Positions 28,941-38,332 of a DNA stretch of 41,633 nucleotides are shown here, in pieces. The notes under the pieces are model-generated. The model saw only the letters and a program-made list of their open reading frames with translations, was not told where the DNA came from and ran no database searches. Numbering within the stretch: position 1 is the first letter of the stretch; every line of letters starts with the position of its first letter. This DNA comes from a virus: IMG/VR virus record IMGVR_UViG_3300036401_000599, positions 1 through 41,633 of that record; one strand, written 5' to 3'. The position numbers were made by a program, and so were the translations under genes.

Positions 28941-29791
28941 TGGCCGTGCGCGCCGAGCAGATTGCCGTCTCCGCACTGCGCGACTGGCTGCTGGCGCAGC
29001 TGCCGGCCCGAGTCGCCACCGTCAACGCTACGCGCGCGCCGGTGCTGAAGTCGCCCTACGTCGAGCCCTTCAACGTGACGTCGGGCATGGCGACGAGCGT
29101 CTCGTCGACGGGCGTCGACACCGGCTTCAGTGCGGTGCCGTTCACCACCGGCTCGGGCCGCACGGCGGTGCAGCTCGCCGCGGACTTCAACGCCGTCGTG
29201 CCCGCACTGGCGTCGGCCGACAGCGACGGTCACGTGCTGCTCACCGGCACCGCCCCGACGTCGGCCGCGCAGTCGGTGGCGCTCGGGCCAGACACGACAG
29301 GCGCCAACGCACTGCTGGGCTTCGACGCCGGCGGCGAGAAGGTGGTGGCGGCCCCGGTGGTGGCGCCCGGCTACAAGGGCGTCGCCGACGGCCTGCCGGT
29401 GCTGCCTGACATGGGTCAGGGCTTTTGGATCATTATCGGCCGCCGCAGCAGCACGCCGGTGCAGCCCGACATCCGCCGCGATGAGTACCTCGTCAGCGTC
29501 GACCTCGGCATCCTTCACCGCGAGACCAACGTCCAGGTCAACCGCAGCCGTGAGCACATTCATTCGGTGGTGCGGTGCGTGCGCGAGACGTTGCTCACCG
29601 ACAGGGGCCGCCGGCTCGGCCGCGAGGGCATCGGCGACATCGTCAAGGTGGGCGAGAAGTCATGCCTCATCGACGGCGTTCCCTTCAGTTTCCGGGGCGG
29701 CGCCGAGGGCCCGCCGCCGCCCAATGGGCTCTTCGACAGGGCCTTCATGCAGCTTGCCATCCGCGTCTTCGAGAGGCCCGACACTACATGA
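28940..29791 (+). CDS. Tail terminator/neck protein with inserted repeat domain, 283 aa
   Basis: ATG 28940 shares a base with the previous stop. The C-terminal half (QPDIRRDEYLVSVDLGILH, EHIHSVVRCVRETLL) looks like a Mu gp37-type or tail-terminator fold. Residues about 70-150 form a Gly/Ala/Thr-rich insert (AADFNAVVPALASADSDGHV, ANALLGFDAGGEKVV) that resembles the small adhesin-like IN domains of phage tail proteins. The combination is inferred from pattern. Confidence 0.5.
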   Translation: MAVRAEQIAVSALRDWLLAQLPARVATVNATRAPVLKSPYVEPFNVTSGMATSVSSTGVDTGFSAVPFTTGSGRTAVQLAADFNAVVPALASADSDGHVLLTGTAPTSAAQSVALGPDTTGANALLGFDAGGEKVVAAPVVAPGYKGVADGLPVLPDMGQGFWIIIGRRSSTPVQPDIRRDEYLVSVDLGILHRETNVQVNRSREHIHSVVRCVRETLLTDRGRRLGREGIGDIVKVGEKSCLIDGVPFSFRGGAEGPPPPNGLFDRAFMQLAIRVFERPDTT

Positions 29792-29892
29792 GCCTCCACC
29801 CTTCGGCGACGCACGCGCTCACAAACGTCGACGCCGACGCGGGCGGCAATCCCGCGCCCGCGCTTTTTCTCCGCAACCTGAAGGAGCACTGA
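29788..29892 (+). CDS. Mini-protein, 34 aa
   Basis: ATG 29788 overlaps the stop of the neck gene and the frame ends just before the tail-tube start. The peptide (MSLHPSATHALTNVDADAGG...) has no motif. The 3' part carries the AAGGAG ribosome-binding site of the tail-tube gene, so translation of this frame may serve coupling. Confidence 0.35.
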   Translation: MSLHPSATHALTNVDADAGGNPAPALFLRNLKEH

Positions 29893-29893
29893 C

Positions 29894-31126
29894 ATGGCCG
29901 CAGAACCGGTAGATGCCTGGGATGCCCGAGTCCTCGCTGCGAGCGAGGCCACCTTCGGCACCGTGCCCAACCCCGCCGCCAACCAGGCCATCGAGTTCAT
30001 CAGCATCGACACCGGCAATGCCGAGCTCGGCGCGGTGCGGCCGAAGAAAGACAGGAACGTCGGCCGTGGCATGACGGACGGCTACGTCATCGGCCGCGTC
30101 GCCCAGATGCCGTGGAGCCTCGAGACGTCGGTGAAATCGCGCGCCACCGTCGACACGGTGCCGCATGAGGCCGTGCTCTACCGCGCTGCCGGACTCAGCG
30201 AGACGGTCAACGGCAGCTCCAACGTCACGTACTCCATCGCGCCGAACCCGCTCAATGACGGATTCGACACGGGCGGCGGCAACAGCTTGCAGTCGATGAG
30301 CCTCTACCGGTGCCTCGGCGTCGGCTCGGGCGCCACGACGTCGCGCTACCTCGCCGAGCAGATGCGTGGCTGCATCGCCAAGACGCTGAGCTGGAGCGGC
30401 GGAGACAAGGAACTGACGCTCAAGGCCAGCGGCGACGCCATCGGCAAGTACACGCTCGCCTACTCGCTGAGCATCACCTTCGCGGACGGCTCAGCCACCA
30501 CCATCACCTTCGGCAGCGCCGAGGAGGCGTACCGCTTCGCGCAAGGCATCGGTTGGTATCAGATTGAGAGCGAAATCGTCAAAATCACCGTCACTCCTAC
30601 GGCTGGCGCCACCACCGGCACCGTCGCGCGGGCGCAGCTCGCCAGCTCCGGCGCGGCGCACGCGGCCAAGCCGCTCGTCCCGTACCTGCCGACGCTGTCG
30701 GCCTACACAGGCTCGCCCATCTCCGAAGTCAACTGCTCGGTGACGCTGGACTCGCAGACCATCCGCTTCCAGAGCTTCACTGTCGAATTCACGTCGGGCA
30801 TCGAGCTCGGGCCGGGCGAGACGGGAAGCAAGTACATCCAGACGCCCATCGTGAAGCGCTGCAGCGCCAAGGTGACGCTCAAGGGCCTGATGCGGCGTGA
30901 GGACCTGGCGCTGCTCGGCAAGGCCAGCGTGCAGGCCACGCCGCTGGCGCTCTCCATCGCCTGCGGCACCGGCACGGGCAGCATCGCCACCTTCTCGCTG
31001 CCGCAGTGCGAGGTGGACGCCTACAAGGTGCCCGACAACGGCAACGACGTCGCCTACCAGTCGCTGACGCTGCGCACCCGCGACAGCACCAGCGGCAACG
31101 ACTTGATGACGCTCACCCTCACCTGA
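29894..31126 (+). CDS. Major tail tube protein, 410 aa
   Basis: A strong AAGGAG precedes ATG 29894. The protein is Thr/Ser/Gly-rich, built of strands, with the tail-tube opening (VDAWDARVLAASEATFGTVP) and late DSQTIRFQSFTVEFTSGIEL and KVTLKGLMRREDLALLG segments of tube proteins. A segment near residues 190-240 (LSITFADGSATTITFGSAEE) looks like an inserted beta domain. Its place before the frameshifted chaperone and tape measure supports the assignment. Confidence 0.78.
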   Translation: MAAEPVDAWDARVLAASEATFGTVPNPAANQAIEFISIDTGNAELGAVRPKKDRNVGRGMTDGYVIGRVAQMPWSLETSVKSRATVDTVPHEAVLYRAAGLSETVNGSSNVTYSIAPNPLNDGFDTGGGNSLQSMSLYRCLGVGSGATTSRYLAEQMRGCIAKTLSWSGGDKELTLKASGDAIGKYTLAYSLSITFADGSATTITFGSAEEAYRFAQGIGWYQIESEIVKITVTPTAGATTGTVARAQLASSGAAHAAKPLVPYLPTLSAYTGSPISEVNCSVTLDSQTIRFQSFTVEFTSGIELGPGETGSKYIQTPIVKRCSAKVTLKGLMRREDLALLGKASVQATPLALSIACGTGTGSIATFSLPQCEVDAYKVPDNGNDVAYQSLTLRTRDSTSGNDLMTLTLT

Positions 31127-31142
31127 AAGTCCCGGAGGACAC

Positions 31143-31445
31143 ATGCCGCGGCTGCACGAGAACACGCCGTTCGACACCGACGCGAAGGCGCATGCCCTGG
31201 TGGAGGAGCTCGAGCACGAGGCCCTCGACGAGGACATGGTCGCGCTGGGCATCGAGAACATCATCACCGTGCTGCGCTCGCGCCAGGAGGTGGCGGTGCA
31301 GAAGGTACAGGAGGAGCGGCACGGCCGTCTGCTCGACAGCCGCCGCGCGATGCTGAAGGCGAAGGTGAAGGGCGTGAAGCCGGTGACGCCAGGCGGCAGC
31401 AAGCTGCAGCTCGTCGACAGCCCCGTCATCGCTTCGAGGCACTGA
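31143..31445 (+). CDS. Small tail-region protein, 100 aa
   Basis: GGAGGAC precedes ATG 31143. The protein is acidic at the start (DTDAKAHALVEELEHEALDED) and basic at the end (KAKVKGVKPVTPGGSK). No domain recognised. Its position between tail tube and chaperone suggests tail assembly. Confidence 0.55.
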   Translation: MPRLHENTPFDTDAKAHALVEELEHEALDEDMVALGIENIITVLRSRQEVAVQKVQEERHGRLLDSRRAMLKAKVKGVKPVTPGGSKLQLVDSPVIASRH

Positions 31446-31447
31446 CC

Positions 31448-31954
31448 ATGGCCAACCTCACCGACACCGTCCGATGGGTGCAGTACGTGCCTGATTTGCT
31501 CGGCAACCGCGCACTCGAGCGCCCCTTCTACTTCGAGCTCAACGGCTCGATGTCGAAGGAACAGATGAAGGCGACGGAGGTCGCGCTGACGACGCCGGGG
31601 CCTGCGTCGGAGCTGTCTGACGACGCGCCGCCCGAGGCCGTGGCCGCGCGCAACGAGGCGTCCCGCGCGGAGGCCGTGACTCGGTACGCGAAGGCGCTCG
31701 AGCCCTACGTGCGCTTCGGCGCCGAGCCGCTCACGGTGGGCGGCCAGCCCGTGACGACGCTGGCGGGCTACTTCGACTTCGCGACGTCGAAGCTGACGGG
31801 GCTGGCCGCCTTCCTCGAGCCCGGGCGGGCGCTCGTCGAGGTCAACACGCTGGACTCGCGCGCCAGTTTTTTCTCAGGGCGGCTCTCTGGTGGATTCACT
31901 TCTACGACGCGGCCGAACGGCGCGAGCGGCAGAAGCCAGACGGCCGCCCGCTGA
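31448..31954 (+). CDS. Tail assembly chaperone, frame-0 product (G-like), 168 aa
   Basis: ATG 31448 begins 2 nt after the previous stop. The protein has an acidic helical middle (ASELSDDAPPEAVAARNEAS) and the typical chaperone position just before the tape measure. After the slip site at 31867 the frame-0 tail (SGRLSGGFTSTTRPNG...) is short and low in complexity. About 5' to the slip site both G and GT products share 141 residues. In siphophages the G:GT ratio sets correct tail assembly. Confidence 0.68.
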   Translation: MANLTDTVRWVQYVPDLLGNRALERPFYFELNGSMSKEQMKATEVALTTPGPASELSDDAPPEAVAARNEASRAEAVTRYAKALEPYVRFGAEPLTVGGQPVTTLAGYFDFATSKLTGLAAFLEPGRALVEVNTLDSRASFFSGRLSGGFTSTTRPNGASGRSQTAAR

Positions 31955-32253
31955 AGTGGGAGTCGGACCAGCAGCTCGGCATCCTCGGGTGGGTGCCGCC
32001 GAAGAAGAAGGGGCAGACGGAGCAGCCACGATGGACCGAGCGCGCGGTGGACATCGACGAGGCCCTCGCCCACTGGCAGGTCGCCGCGGTGCTCGAGCGC
32101 TGGGGGAGCGCGCGCATGCATGAGGCGCCGGCCTACTCGGGTGGCGTCCTCGACGCCTGGCCCGCGGTGATGGTCGACGGCCTGGCGGTGTGCCGCTCGG
32201 AAGAAATGGCCATCGACGACTTCAAGCGGTGGAAGGAGCGGGCCGATGGCTGA
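31448..32253 (+). CDS. Tail assembly chaperone, -1 frameshift product (GT-like), ~268 aa
   Basis: Join 31448-31872 with 31872-32253 by a -1 slip: after codon TTC (31871-31873), reading continues at CTC (31873-31875). The added part, WWIHFYDAAERRERQKPDG then LKWESDQQLGILGWVPPKKK and so on to WKERADG, is a well-formed Trp/Lys-rich T domain and extends to 32253, just past the tape-measure start at 32246. The long, good open frame directly after a canonical slip site is the evidence. An error in the T6 run is the alternative. Confidence 0.72.
31867..31873 (+). promoter_or_regulatory. -1 ribosomal frameshift site T TTT TTC
   Basis: In the frame of the chaperone gene the codons read AGT TTT TTC, so bases 31867-31873 form the heptamer T TTT TTC, a canonical X XXY YYZ slip site. 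It directly precedes a GC-rich stretch that could fold to pause the ribosome. The -1 frame then stays open to 32253. Confidence 0.72.
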
Positions 32254-34072
32254 CCTGGAGCTGCACATCGGCGGCGACTCGGGCGAGGCGAGCGCAGCGT
32301 TGCACGACGCCGGCAGCGCCGCCCACGAGGCGCACGACAGCTTCCACGAACTGAAAGAGAAGGCCGACGAGCTCAAGGAGAGCTTCACCGCTGGCGCTCT
32401 TGCGGCCAACGCCTTCGAGAAGGCCGTCGAGTTCGCGAAGGACTTCGTCAGCGAGTCGGTGCAGGAGTACGCCAAAGCCGAGGCAGCCCAGCGACAACTG
32501 GCGTTTGCTGCCGGAGATCTCACCAAGGAGTTCACGGAGCAGGCTGAGGTCATCGGCCGCAATCTCGCGGTGAAGGCCGAAGACGTCGAGCACATGCAGA
32601 CGATGCTGCTCCGATACGGTGCGGCACCCGAGGTCATCGGCAACGCCATCGTGGCCGTGCAGAACTTCGCGACCGCGACGGGGCAGGACGCGAACAGCGC
32701 GATGATGATGCTGATCCGCGGCGTCGAGAGCGGACACGGCAGCTTGGGCCGCATGGGGGTGAAGTTTGAAGAGACCGGCGATAAGTCCAAGGACTTCGCC
32801 GCCGCCATTGAGGCGCTCAATAAGAAGTTCGGCGGTGCCGCGGCGACTGAGGCCGAGGGACTCAGTGGCCAGATGCGTGCGGCGAGCATCGCCGTCGACG
32901 AGGCGAAGAAGTCGTTCGGCGAGTTCTTAGCGATGCTCGAGACGAAGTCACACGTGCTCGACGTGTGGTCTGGCTTTTGGCGCGGCGGCTTCGGAGGAAT
33001 GCAGGCGGCCGTAGGCCAGGCGATCTTCGGCACGGGAAAAACACAAGAGGCCGTGCCTGGCGTCGAGGGACAGAACCCACTCGCGAAGGACGGCGGAGTC
33101 GACCTCGACATCGGCCAGGTCGAGCTGTCGCCGTCCAAGAAGCAGCTCGACAAGGCCGAGAAGAACGAGGAGGCGTACCTCGAGAAGTACAACAAGTGGC
33201 TCGACGAGCAGTGGGTCGCCGCGCGCAAGGCCGAGGACGACGACGAGAAGGCCTTCGATGACTACCACGACAAACGGAACAAGGCCTTGATGCAGGCGCA
33301 GGACGAAGAGTTCAAAATCAAGGACGAGGCCGCGAAGGCTTGGCTCGAGCAGCAGAAGAAGCTCGACGAGCAAGAGCTCTCAGAGATGAAGGAGCAGGCC
33401 CGGCTCGCGCAGGAGCAGCTCAAGAGCCAGGAGAAGATGTGGACCTCCGCGGGCGAGCGCATCGGCACGGTGCTGGTCGAAGGAATGATCAGCATGATTC
33501 AGGGCAAGGGCGGCAAGGGCGGCGGCCCCGACTTCGCCGCCCAGCTCGCTGGCGCCATCATGGGCATCGTCGGCGCGGCGATTCCGCTCTTCGGCGGGCT
33601 CGTCAGCTTCATCCAGAAGGGCTTCGGCGGCGACTTCAGCGGCGCGACAGGACTGGGTAACCAGGCCAAAGGCTTCTTCACCGCGGGCAGCGGGCCAACG
33701 CCGCCTCCGGGCTATGTGGCGCCGACCAACTACGGCGCCTCGGACCCGAGCGAGTGGGAGAATCCTTTCCCGACACAGCACGCCGGCGGCTGGGTCCGCT
33801 ACCACACGGGCGGCTGGGTCGGCGAAGTCCCGATGATTGGCCTCGCCGGAGAGCGCGTGCTCTCCCAGGGCGAAGTGTCGCGCATGGGCGGCCGCGACGC
33901 CGTCGACTCGGCGGCGCGCGGAGGCGGCACGACGATGAACGTCTATGCGTTTGACGCACAGAGCCTCCTCGACGTGTTCGGCGGCGGCTCTCGCGGCGTC
34001 GCCAGCCGCGCCATGTTGAACGCGGTGCGGACCAACAAGGGCGCGCTGCGCGAGATGTTCGGAGGGAGCTGA
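32246..34072 (+). CDS. Tail tape measure protein, 608 aa
   Basis: ATG 32246 overlaps the end of the frameshift product. The protein has long helical parts (AFEKAVEFAKDFVSESVQEY, a Lys/Glu-rich coiled coil at about 280-410) and a hydrophobic Gly/Ala stretch (LAGAIMGIVGAAIPLFGGLV) as in tape measures, with a Gly-rich C-terminus. The first 150 residues (LRYGAAPEVIGNAIVAVQNF) match the tape-measure N-terminal pattern. At 608 aa it predicts a fairly short tail. Confidence 0.85.
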   Translation: MADLELHIGGDSGEASAALHDAGSAAHEAHDSFHELKEKADELKESFTAGALAANAFEKAVEFAKDFVSESVQEYAKAEAAQRQLAFAAGDLTKEFTEQAEVIGRNLAVKAEDVEHMQTMLLRYGAAPEVIGNAIVAVQNFATATGQDANSAMMMLIRGVESGHGSLGRMGVKFEETGDKSKDFAAAIEALNKKFGGAAATEAEGLSGQMRAASIAVDEAKKSFGEFLAMLETKSHVLDVWSGFWRGGFGGMQAAVGQAIFGTGKTQEAVPGVEGQNPLAKDGGVDLDIGQVELSPSKKQLDKAEKNEEAYLEKYNKWLDEQWVAARKAEDDDEKAFDDYHDKRNKALMQAQDEEFKIKDEAAKAWLEQQKKLDEQELSEMKEQARLAQEQLKSQEKMWTSAGERIGTVLVEGMISMIQGKGGKGGGPDFAAQLAGAIMGIVGAAIPLFGGLVSFIQKGFGGDFSGATGLGNQAKGFFTAGSGPTPPPGYVAPTNYGASDPSEWENPFPTQHAGGWVRYHTGGWVGEVPMIGLAGERVLSQGEVSRMGGRDAVDSAARGGGTTMNVYAFDAQSLLDVFGGGSRGVASRAMLNAVRTNKGALREMFGGS

Positions 34073-34073
34073 C

Positions 34074-34922
34074 GTGGGGCAGCATGGCTACGTCGTCACC
34101 AACGCGCTTGCCGGCCTCGCCGCCGGCTCCTTCACGTGGAACACCGGCTCGACCACTGACAGAGACAAGCTCAACGACGGCCGCATGGATGTGCGCGCGC
34201 TGGCAGGCACCCACACGTCACCCATCACGCTCGTTGTCGACATGGGTGCAGCAACGTCGCTCGTCGGCTGGGGAGCGCTGAACAGCAACTTCGCGGGCGC
34301 GCTGTCGGCCCACACGCCGCAGCTGAAGATTGAGGGCGCCGACGACGCGAGTATCACCGTCAACGTCGTCACGGCGAAGGCGGCCTCGACGCTCTACACA
34401 GCGACGTCACCGCGCAACAAAGACCACGTCCTGCAGTTCCCTGCGGTGTCGAAGCGCTACTGGCGGCTCACCTGGTCATGGAGTGGCGGCGGTAGCTCAG
34501 GCGCCATCTACGTCGGCGAGCTCTTCGCGTACTCAGCCATCAACATGCTCTCGCGACGCAGTGTCTACGGCAGCGGTGAGCAGCAGGACTGGATTACCGC
34601 GCCGCTGCAGATGATGTACGGAGAGACGCGCTCGGCCTACCTCGCCGGGCCCGTTCGCCAGTTGAACTACGACTGGGCGGACCTCACCTCGAGCCAGCGC
34701 GACGAGTTGCAGGCGATGTACGCCAGCACGAACGGCGGCACGGTGCCGCTGCTCTGGGTCATGAGTTATGAGACGCAGTCCGGTGCGGCCGCGGTGTCCG
34801 AGCAGGAGTGCATCTACGGACGTCTGGCCAAGCCGTCCTTCGGCTGGAAAGAGAGCGACTTCTCGCTGTTCCAGCCCGATGGCATGAGCCTGCGCAGCCT
34901 TGGCCGTGAGGCGGGTGCCTGA
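34074..34922 (+). CDS. Distal tail/minor tail protein, 282 aa
   Basis: GTG 34074 follows the tape-measure stop by one base. Residues 1-160 resemble a discoidin-like galactose-binding beta sandwich (KLNDGRMDVRALAGTHTSPI, HVLQFPAVSKRYWRLTWSWS); the C-terminal half contains QQDWITAPLQMMYGETRSAY. Such modules occur in distal tail proteins and side appendages. Role inferred from position after the tape measure. Confidence 0.6.
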   Translation: MGQHGYVVTNALAGLAAGSFTWNTGSTTDRDKLNDGRMDVRALAGTHTSPITLVVDMGAATSLVGWGALNSNFAGALSAHTPQLKIEGADDASITVNVVTAKAASTLYTATSPRNKDHVLQFPAVSKRYWRLTWSWSGGGSSGAIYVGELFAYSAINMLSRRSVYGSGEQQDWITAPLQMMYGETRSAYLAGPVRQLNYDWADLTSSQRDELQAMYASTNGGTVPLLWVMSYETQSGAAAVSEQECIYGRLAKPSFGWKESDFSLFQPDGMSLRSLGREAGA

Positions 34923-37357
34923 TGGCCTTCGCGGATCTACTCACCCAGGACGGCATCGGCTTCGTGTGGCTGCTCGAGGTGAGCAGCGACAACTTCAGCA
35001 CCGTCGCGCACCGCTGGGCGACGCACGCCTGCCACGTTGACAGCGACAGGTACGACCCGCGCATCGTCAAGCTCGGCAAGCTCTCGAAGGCGTTCGGGCT
35101 CGACGGCTTCCCCAGCGTCGGCACGGTGTCGCTGGTGCTCGACAACACCGCCTTCGACATGGACTGGCTAGTCGACGTCAGCCAGGGCGCAATCGAGTTC
35201 ACCTACCGCTTCCGGCTCTCGCTGGGCCTCTACTCATTGCCCATCTCCAGCGTCGGCGTCGACGCGGACATTCCCTCGGCGCAGGTACAGGTGATGGGCA
35301 CCTTCGGCATGCTGGACTCGCCCCAGCGCGACAACGTCAGCGTGACGCTGCAGCTCGCCGACGACAGCATGGGGCGCTTCAACGAGTTCGCCTCAAGCCC
35401 CACCATCAACGAGTGGCGCACCGACGTCAGCACAGACGCCAACAACAACCTGCTCGTGTCTTCGCCAAACCAGCTCGACCCGCTGGTGAGTTGGGACCAG
35501 CCGCTGCCGCTCGTCTTCGCTCCATCGGCAGCTGGCATGCTCGCGTCGCTCCAGGGCGGTGACAATGGAGGCACGCTCGCGGCCAGCGGCTACACGCACG
35601 CCATCGTCGTGTGCGTGACGACCTCGGTTGATGACGTCACCGCCGACGACGTGAGCGCACTGAGCGCCACATTTCGCAGCGATGCGCTCTGTGGCGACAG
35701 CGGCGGCAACAGCGGCCCTTTCCTTGGGGCCGGCCAGTCGTTCGCCATTCCACAAACCGTCACCGTTGCCGCGGATGACCAAGGGGTGAAGCTCGGGAAG
35801 GCCACGGCCGGCACCTACAACATCTGGGCAGCACAGAAGTGCCCGGCCATATCGAAGGACGGGCATGCCTGGCGGATTCTATGGTTGGCCCTCAACATCG
35901 AAGGCTACGCCCAGTGGGCCGTCCGCAACCTCCCGGGCGCAGGCTTTGTCGGCGGAGTTGCGCTGCCGAATAGCAACATTCCGCCAGCCTCGCTTTCCAT
36001 TCCGTACGTGAACGCCAACCCGGGCTTCTATTCGCCAGATTCATTGCGGGCCATCGACCATTTCACATGCACCGGATTCCCGTTCAGCGCAGTGACGAAC
36101 AAGACGGCGCAGTACCAAGCGGGGGTCGACGTCCTGCAGGACTTCATCGGCCACTACTCGGCCGGCTCAACGTCGGACCTCGACTCGGCAGCGTTCACCG
36201 CGGCGGCCACTCAGAATCAGTGCCTCGTGCAGGGCGTGATTCAGCCGCTCCAGCTCGCCAATCAGGGCCCCAGCGTACGTTACCTCTCGCCCATCGCGGC
36301 CAGCATCGCGCCCGGCCAACTGCGACAGGCCATCGGCGAGGTCGCCCAGAGCATCGGCGTCGACGTCTTCTTCACCTGGGGCGGGCTCTTCTCGGTGTCG
36401 GCGGGCTGGTTCAACTTCAACAACATCACATCAGCGAAGCCCACCATCGACGAGACGCGCCTCCTCAACATCAAGGAGCGCAAGCCAAGCCAGGGCGAGC
36501 GCTGGGCATTCTTCAACCGACTCTACGTCGTAGGACCGGACGGCAAGCCCCAGGGGCCATTCGACAACGCCGCGTCCATTGCGCTGCTGGGCGTGAAGAT
36601 TCCCCGAACCATTCAGGGGAAGTGGCTGCTCCAGTTGACCGTCGACGACTTTCTGGCGCTCACGACCCCATGGCAAATCCACCCGCGCCTCGAAGCGAAG
36701 CAGCGCAACCTCATCACCTTCACCACGGACCGCGAGGCCCTCGCGCTCGACCAGGGAAGTTTCTTCCTTCTTTCGTGGACGCGCGGTGGCAGCGCTCCCG
36801 TCTACTCAAACACGCTGTTTCACATTGAGCAGATCAGCGTCGACCCGGAGACGCTCGCCGTCGACATCGAGGCCGTGTGGGTCGACGACGTCCAGACCAC
36901 CAACGCTTACCTGCTCGACGACGAGTCGCTGACGGTGCGGTGGAACGGCACTGGCGGCGGCACGCTCACTGTTACAGACGGCGACAGTCACATCATACTC
37001 AGCGTTGGTGGCTTCCTTGGAAACGGGGTGGTGCCGGGCGACATCCTCCTCATGCTCGACACCACCATCGCGCTCACCGCCTTCACGCGCTACCGCACCA
37101 TCCGCATCGCGAACATAGTCTCGGACACCGTCGCGCAGGTGGTCGCCGACCTAACCGGGGACCTGAACTTCGACGCTCCATCGGGCGTCGCCATCGCGGC
37201 CGGCCACTGGCTCATCTACAAAGGCGCGACGACGTACCCGAGCGCCATCTCGGACCCGACGAACTATCCACAGGGCGGCGCGATGTACGGCAAGGTGACG
37301 GATGCCGGCGGTCTCTTTTCCGACTCGAGCCCTGGCAACCAACTGCTCGACGGGTGA
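34922..37357 (+). CDS. Tail tip/hub protein, 811 aa
   Basis: The stop of the previous gene overlaps ATG 34922. The N-terminal part (FADLLTQDGIGFVWLLEVSS; DSDRYDPRIVKLGKLSKAFG) and a middle region with strands and RAIDHFTCTGFPF, VLQDFIGHYSAGS, RQAIGEVAQSIGVDVFFTWG look like the tail hub (gp27/gpJ-like base). The C-terminal 150 residues end with TAFTRYRTIRIANIVS and are likely receptor-facing. Length and position after the distal tail gene support the assignment; no enzyme motif is seen. Confidence 0.68.
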   Translation: MAFADLLTQDGIGFVWLLEVSSDNFSTVAHRWATHACHVDSDRYDPRIVKLGKLSKAFGLDGFPSVGTVSLVLDNTAFDMDWLVDVSQGAIEFTYRFRLSLGLYSLPISSVGVDADIPSAQVQVMGTFGMLDSPQRDNVSVTLQLADDSMGRFNEFASSPTINEWRTDVSTDANNNLLVSSPNQLDPLVSWDQPLPLVFAPSAAGMLASLQGGDNGGTLAASGYTHAIVVCVTTSVDDVTADDVSALSATFRSDALCGDSGGNSGPFLGAGQSFAIPQTVTVAADDQGVKLGKATAGTYNIWAAQKCPAISKDGHAWRILWLALNIEGYAQWAVRNLPGAGFVGGVALPNSNIPPASLSIPYVNANPGFYSPDSLRAIDHFTCTGFPFSAVTNKTAQYQAGVDVLQDFIGHYSAGSTSDLDSAAFTAAATQNQCLVQGVIQPLQLANQGPSVRYLSPIAASIAPGQLRQAIGEVAQSIGVDVFFTWGGLFSVSAGWFNFNNITSAKPTIDETRLLNIKERKPSQGERWAFFNRLYVVGPDGKPQGPFDNAASIALLGVKIPRTIQGKWLLQLTVDDFLALTTPWQIHPRLEAKQRNLITFTTDREALALDQGSFFLLSWTRGGSAPVYSNTLFHIEQISVDPETLAVDIEAVWVDDVQTTNAYLLDDESLTVRWNGTGGGTLTVTDGDSHIILSVGGFLGNGVVPGDILLMLDTTIALTAFTRYRTIRIANIVSDTVAQVVADLTGDLNFDAPSGVAIAAGHWLIYKGATTYPSAISDPTNYPQGGAMYGKVTDAGGLFSDSSPGNQLLDG

Positions 37358-37360
37358 ACC

Positions 37361-38329
37361 ATGGACATCTACCCCTACTTCATTCTGGCGACGAAGAACC
37401 GAAAGGACCCGCTCGGGCCCGGCTTTCTCACGAACCTCACGCAGAACCTCGTCTACCAGCGCGCATTTCAGCAGCGCGAGCACATGGTGTCTGGCGAGCA
37501 CAACACGATGAACGTGCCGCGCGTCTGCCGCGAAATCAACTGGAGCGGCAGCGCGTACAGCGCCAGTCCGAGCGCGAGCGACATCAGCAGCATCAGCAAC
37601 CCCGCGGTGGGCACCGTCACGCTGACGCTCGCGAGCGGCCGCTTCTCGACGAGCATGCGGCCACAGATCAACTTCAAGGGCACGGGCGTGGCGACGAAGC
37701 CGTGGATGGTCGGGTGGAACGTCACTTCGGCCACTTCGCTCACCATCTACCTGGCGCAGCTCTCTAGCGCCCTCGGTGCTGGCAATAGCTGGGCGGCGAC
37801 GGACGGCTCCTTTGACCTCGCGATTCACTCCGACCCGCTCGACATCGGCACTTGGAGCGCGACGCCTCCGCTCCACCAGCGCGGCGACACGCTGACCAAC
37901 GCCGCGACCGACTGGAACGCGATGGCCCAGGCCCAAATCGACATGTACTCGGCCTTCGGCAGCGGGCACTCGACAGCCAACGGCACGCACGCCGTGCGCG
38001 AGGCAGCGAAGGCCTATGCCAGCGTGCAGGACACCGGCGGCGCCTACGCGTTGGCGAGCGGTGCCGGCCACAGCAGCAACGTTTCGAGCGTCTCGCGTAC
38101 GGGCACCGGCATCTGCGTCGTGACGTACAGCGCGATGACGACGCCGACGCAGGCGTTCCCGTGTCCGGACTATCAGCGCACGCTGGCGGGCGACCCGGCT
38201 CTGTACGTCGTACAGGCGGCGCAGACGTCTTCGACGCAGTCGACCGTCTACATCTACAAGTACGACACCGGAGCGAAGACGTGGAGCCTTGCCGATGCCG
38301 ACTTCTTCATTGCTGTGCACGGGGGCTGA
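37361..38329 (+). CDS. Tail fibre/appendage protein, 322 aa
   Basis: ATG 37361 lies 3 nt after the hub gene. The protein is Ser/Thr/Gly-rich (AVGTVTLTLASGRFSTSMRP, HSSNVSSVSRTGTGICVVTY) and resembles a fibre-type beta protein. The C-terminal 80 residues share with the next gene a pattern of strands ending in KYDTGAKTWSLADADFF, as if the two carry a common receptor-binding domain. Host recognition is the likely job. Confidence 0.6.
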   Translation: MDIYPYFILATKNRKDPLGPGFLTNLTQNLVYQRAFQQREHMVSGEHNTMNVPRVCREINWSGSAYSASPSASDISSISNPAVGTVTLTLASGRFSTSMRPQINFKGTGVATKPWMVGWNVTSATSLTIYLAQLSSALGAGNSWAATDGSFDLAIHSDPLDIGTWSATPPLHQRGDTLTNAATDWNAMAQAQIDMYSAFGSGHSTANGTHAVREAAKAYASVQDTGGAYALASGAGHSSNVSSVSRTGTGICVVTYSAMTTPTQAFPCPDYQRTLAGDPALYVVQAAQTSSTQSTVYIYKYDTGAKTWSLADADFFIAVHGG

Positions 38330-38332
38330 GCG

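Noticed and set aside
27915-28976. 353-codon minus-strand frame across terL and the tail start
   Set aside because: Arg/Val/Leu-rich shadow that crosses the 17-bp element and two real genes on the other strand.
31768-33228. 486-codon minus-strand frame opposite the tape measure
   Set aside because: Ser-rich mirror of the helical, Lys/Glu/Ala-coded tape-measure gene; no start signals.
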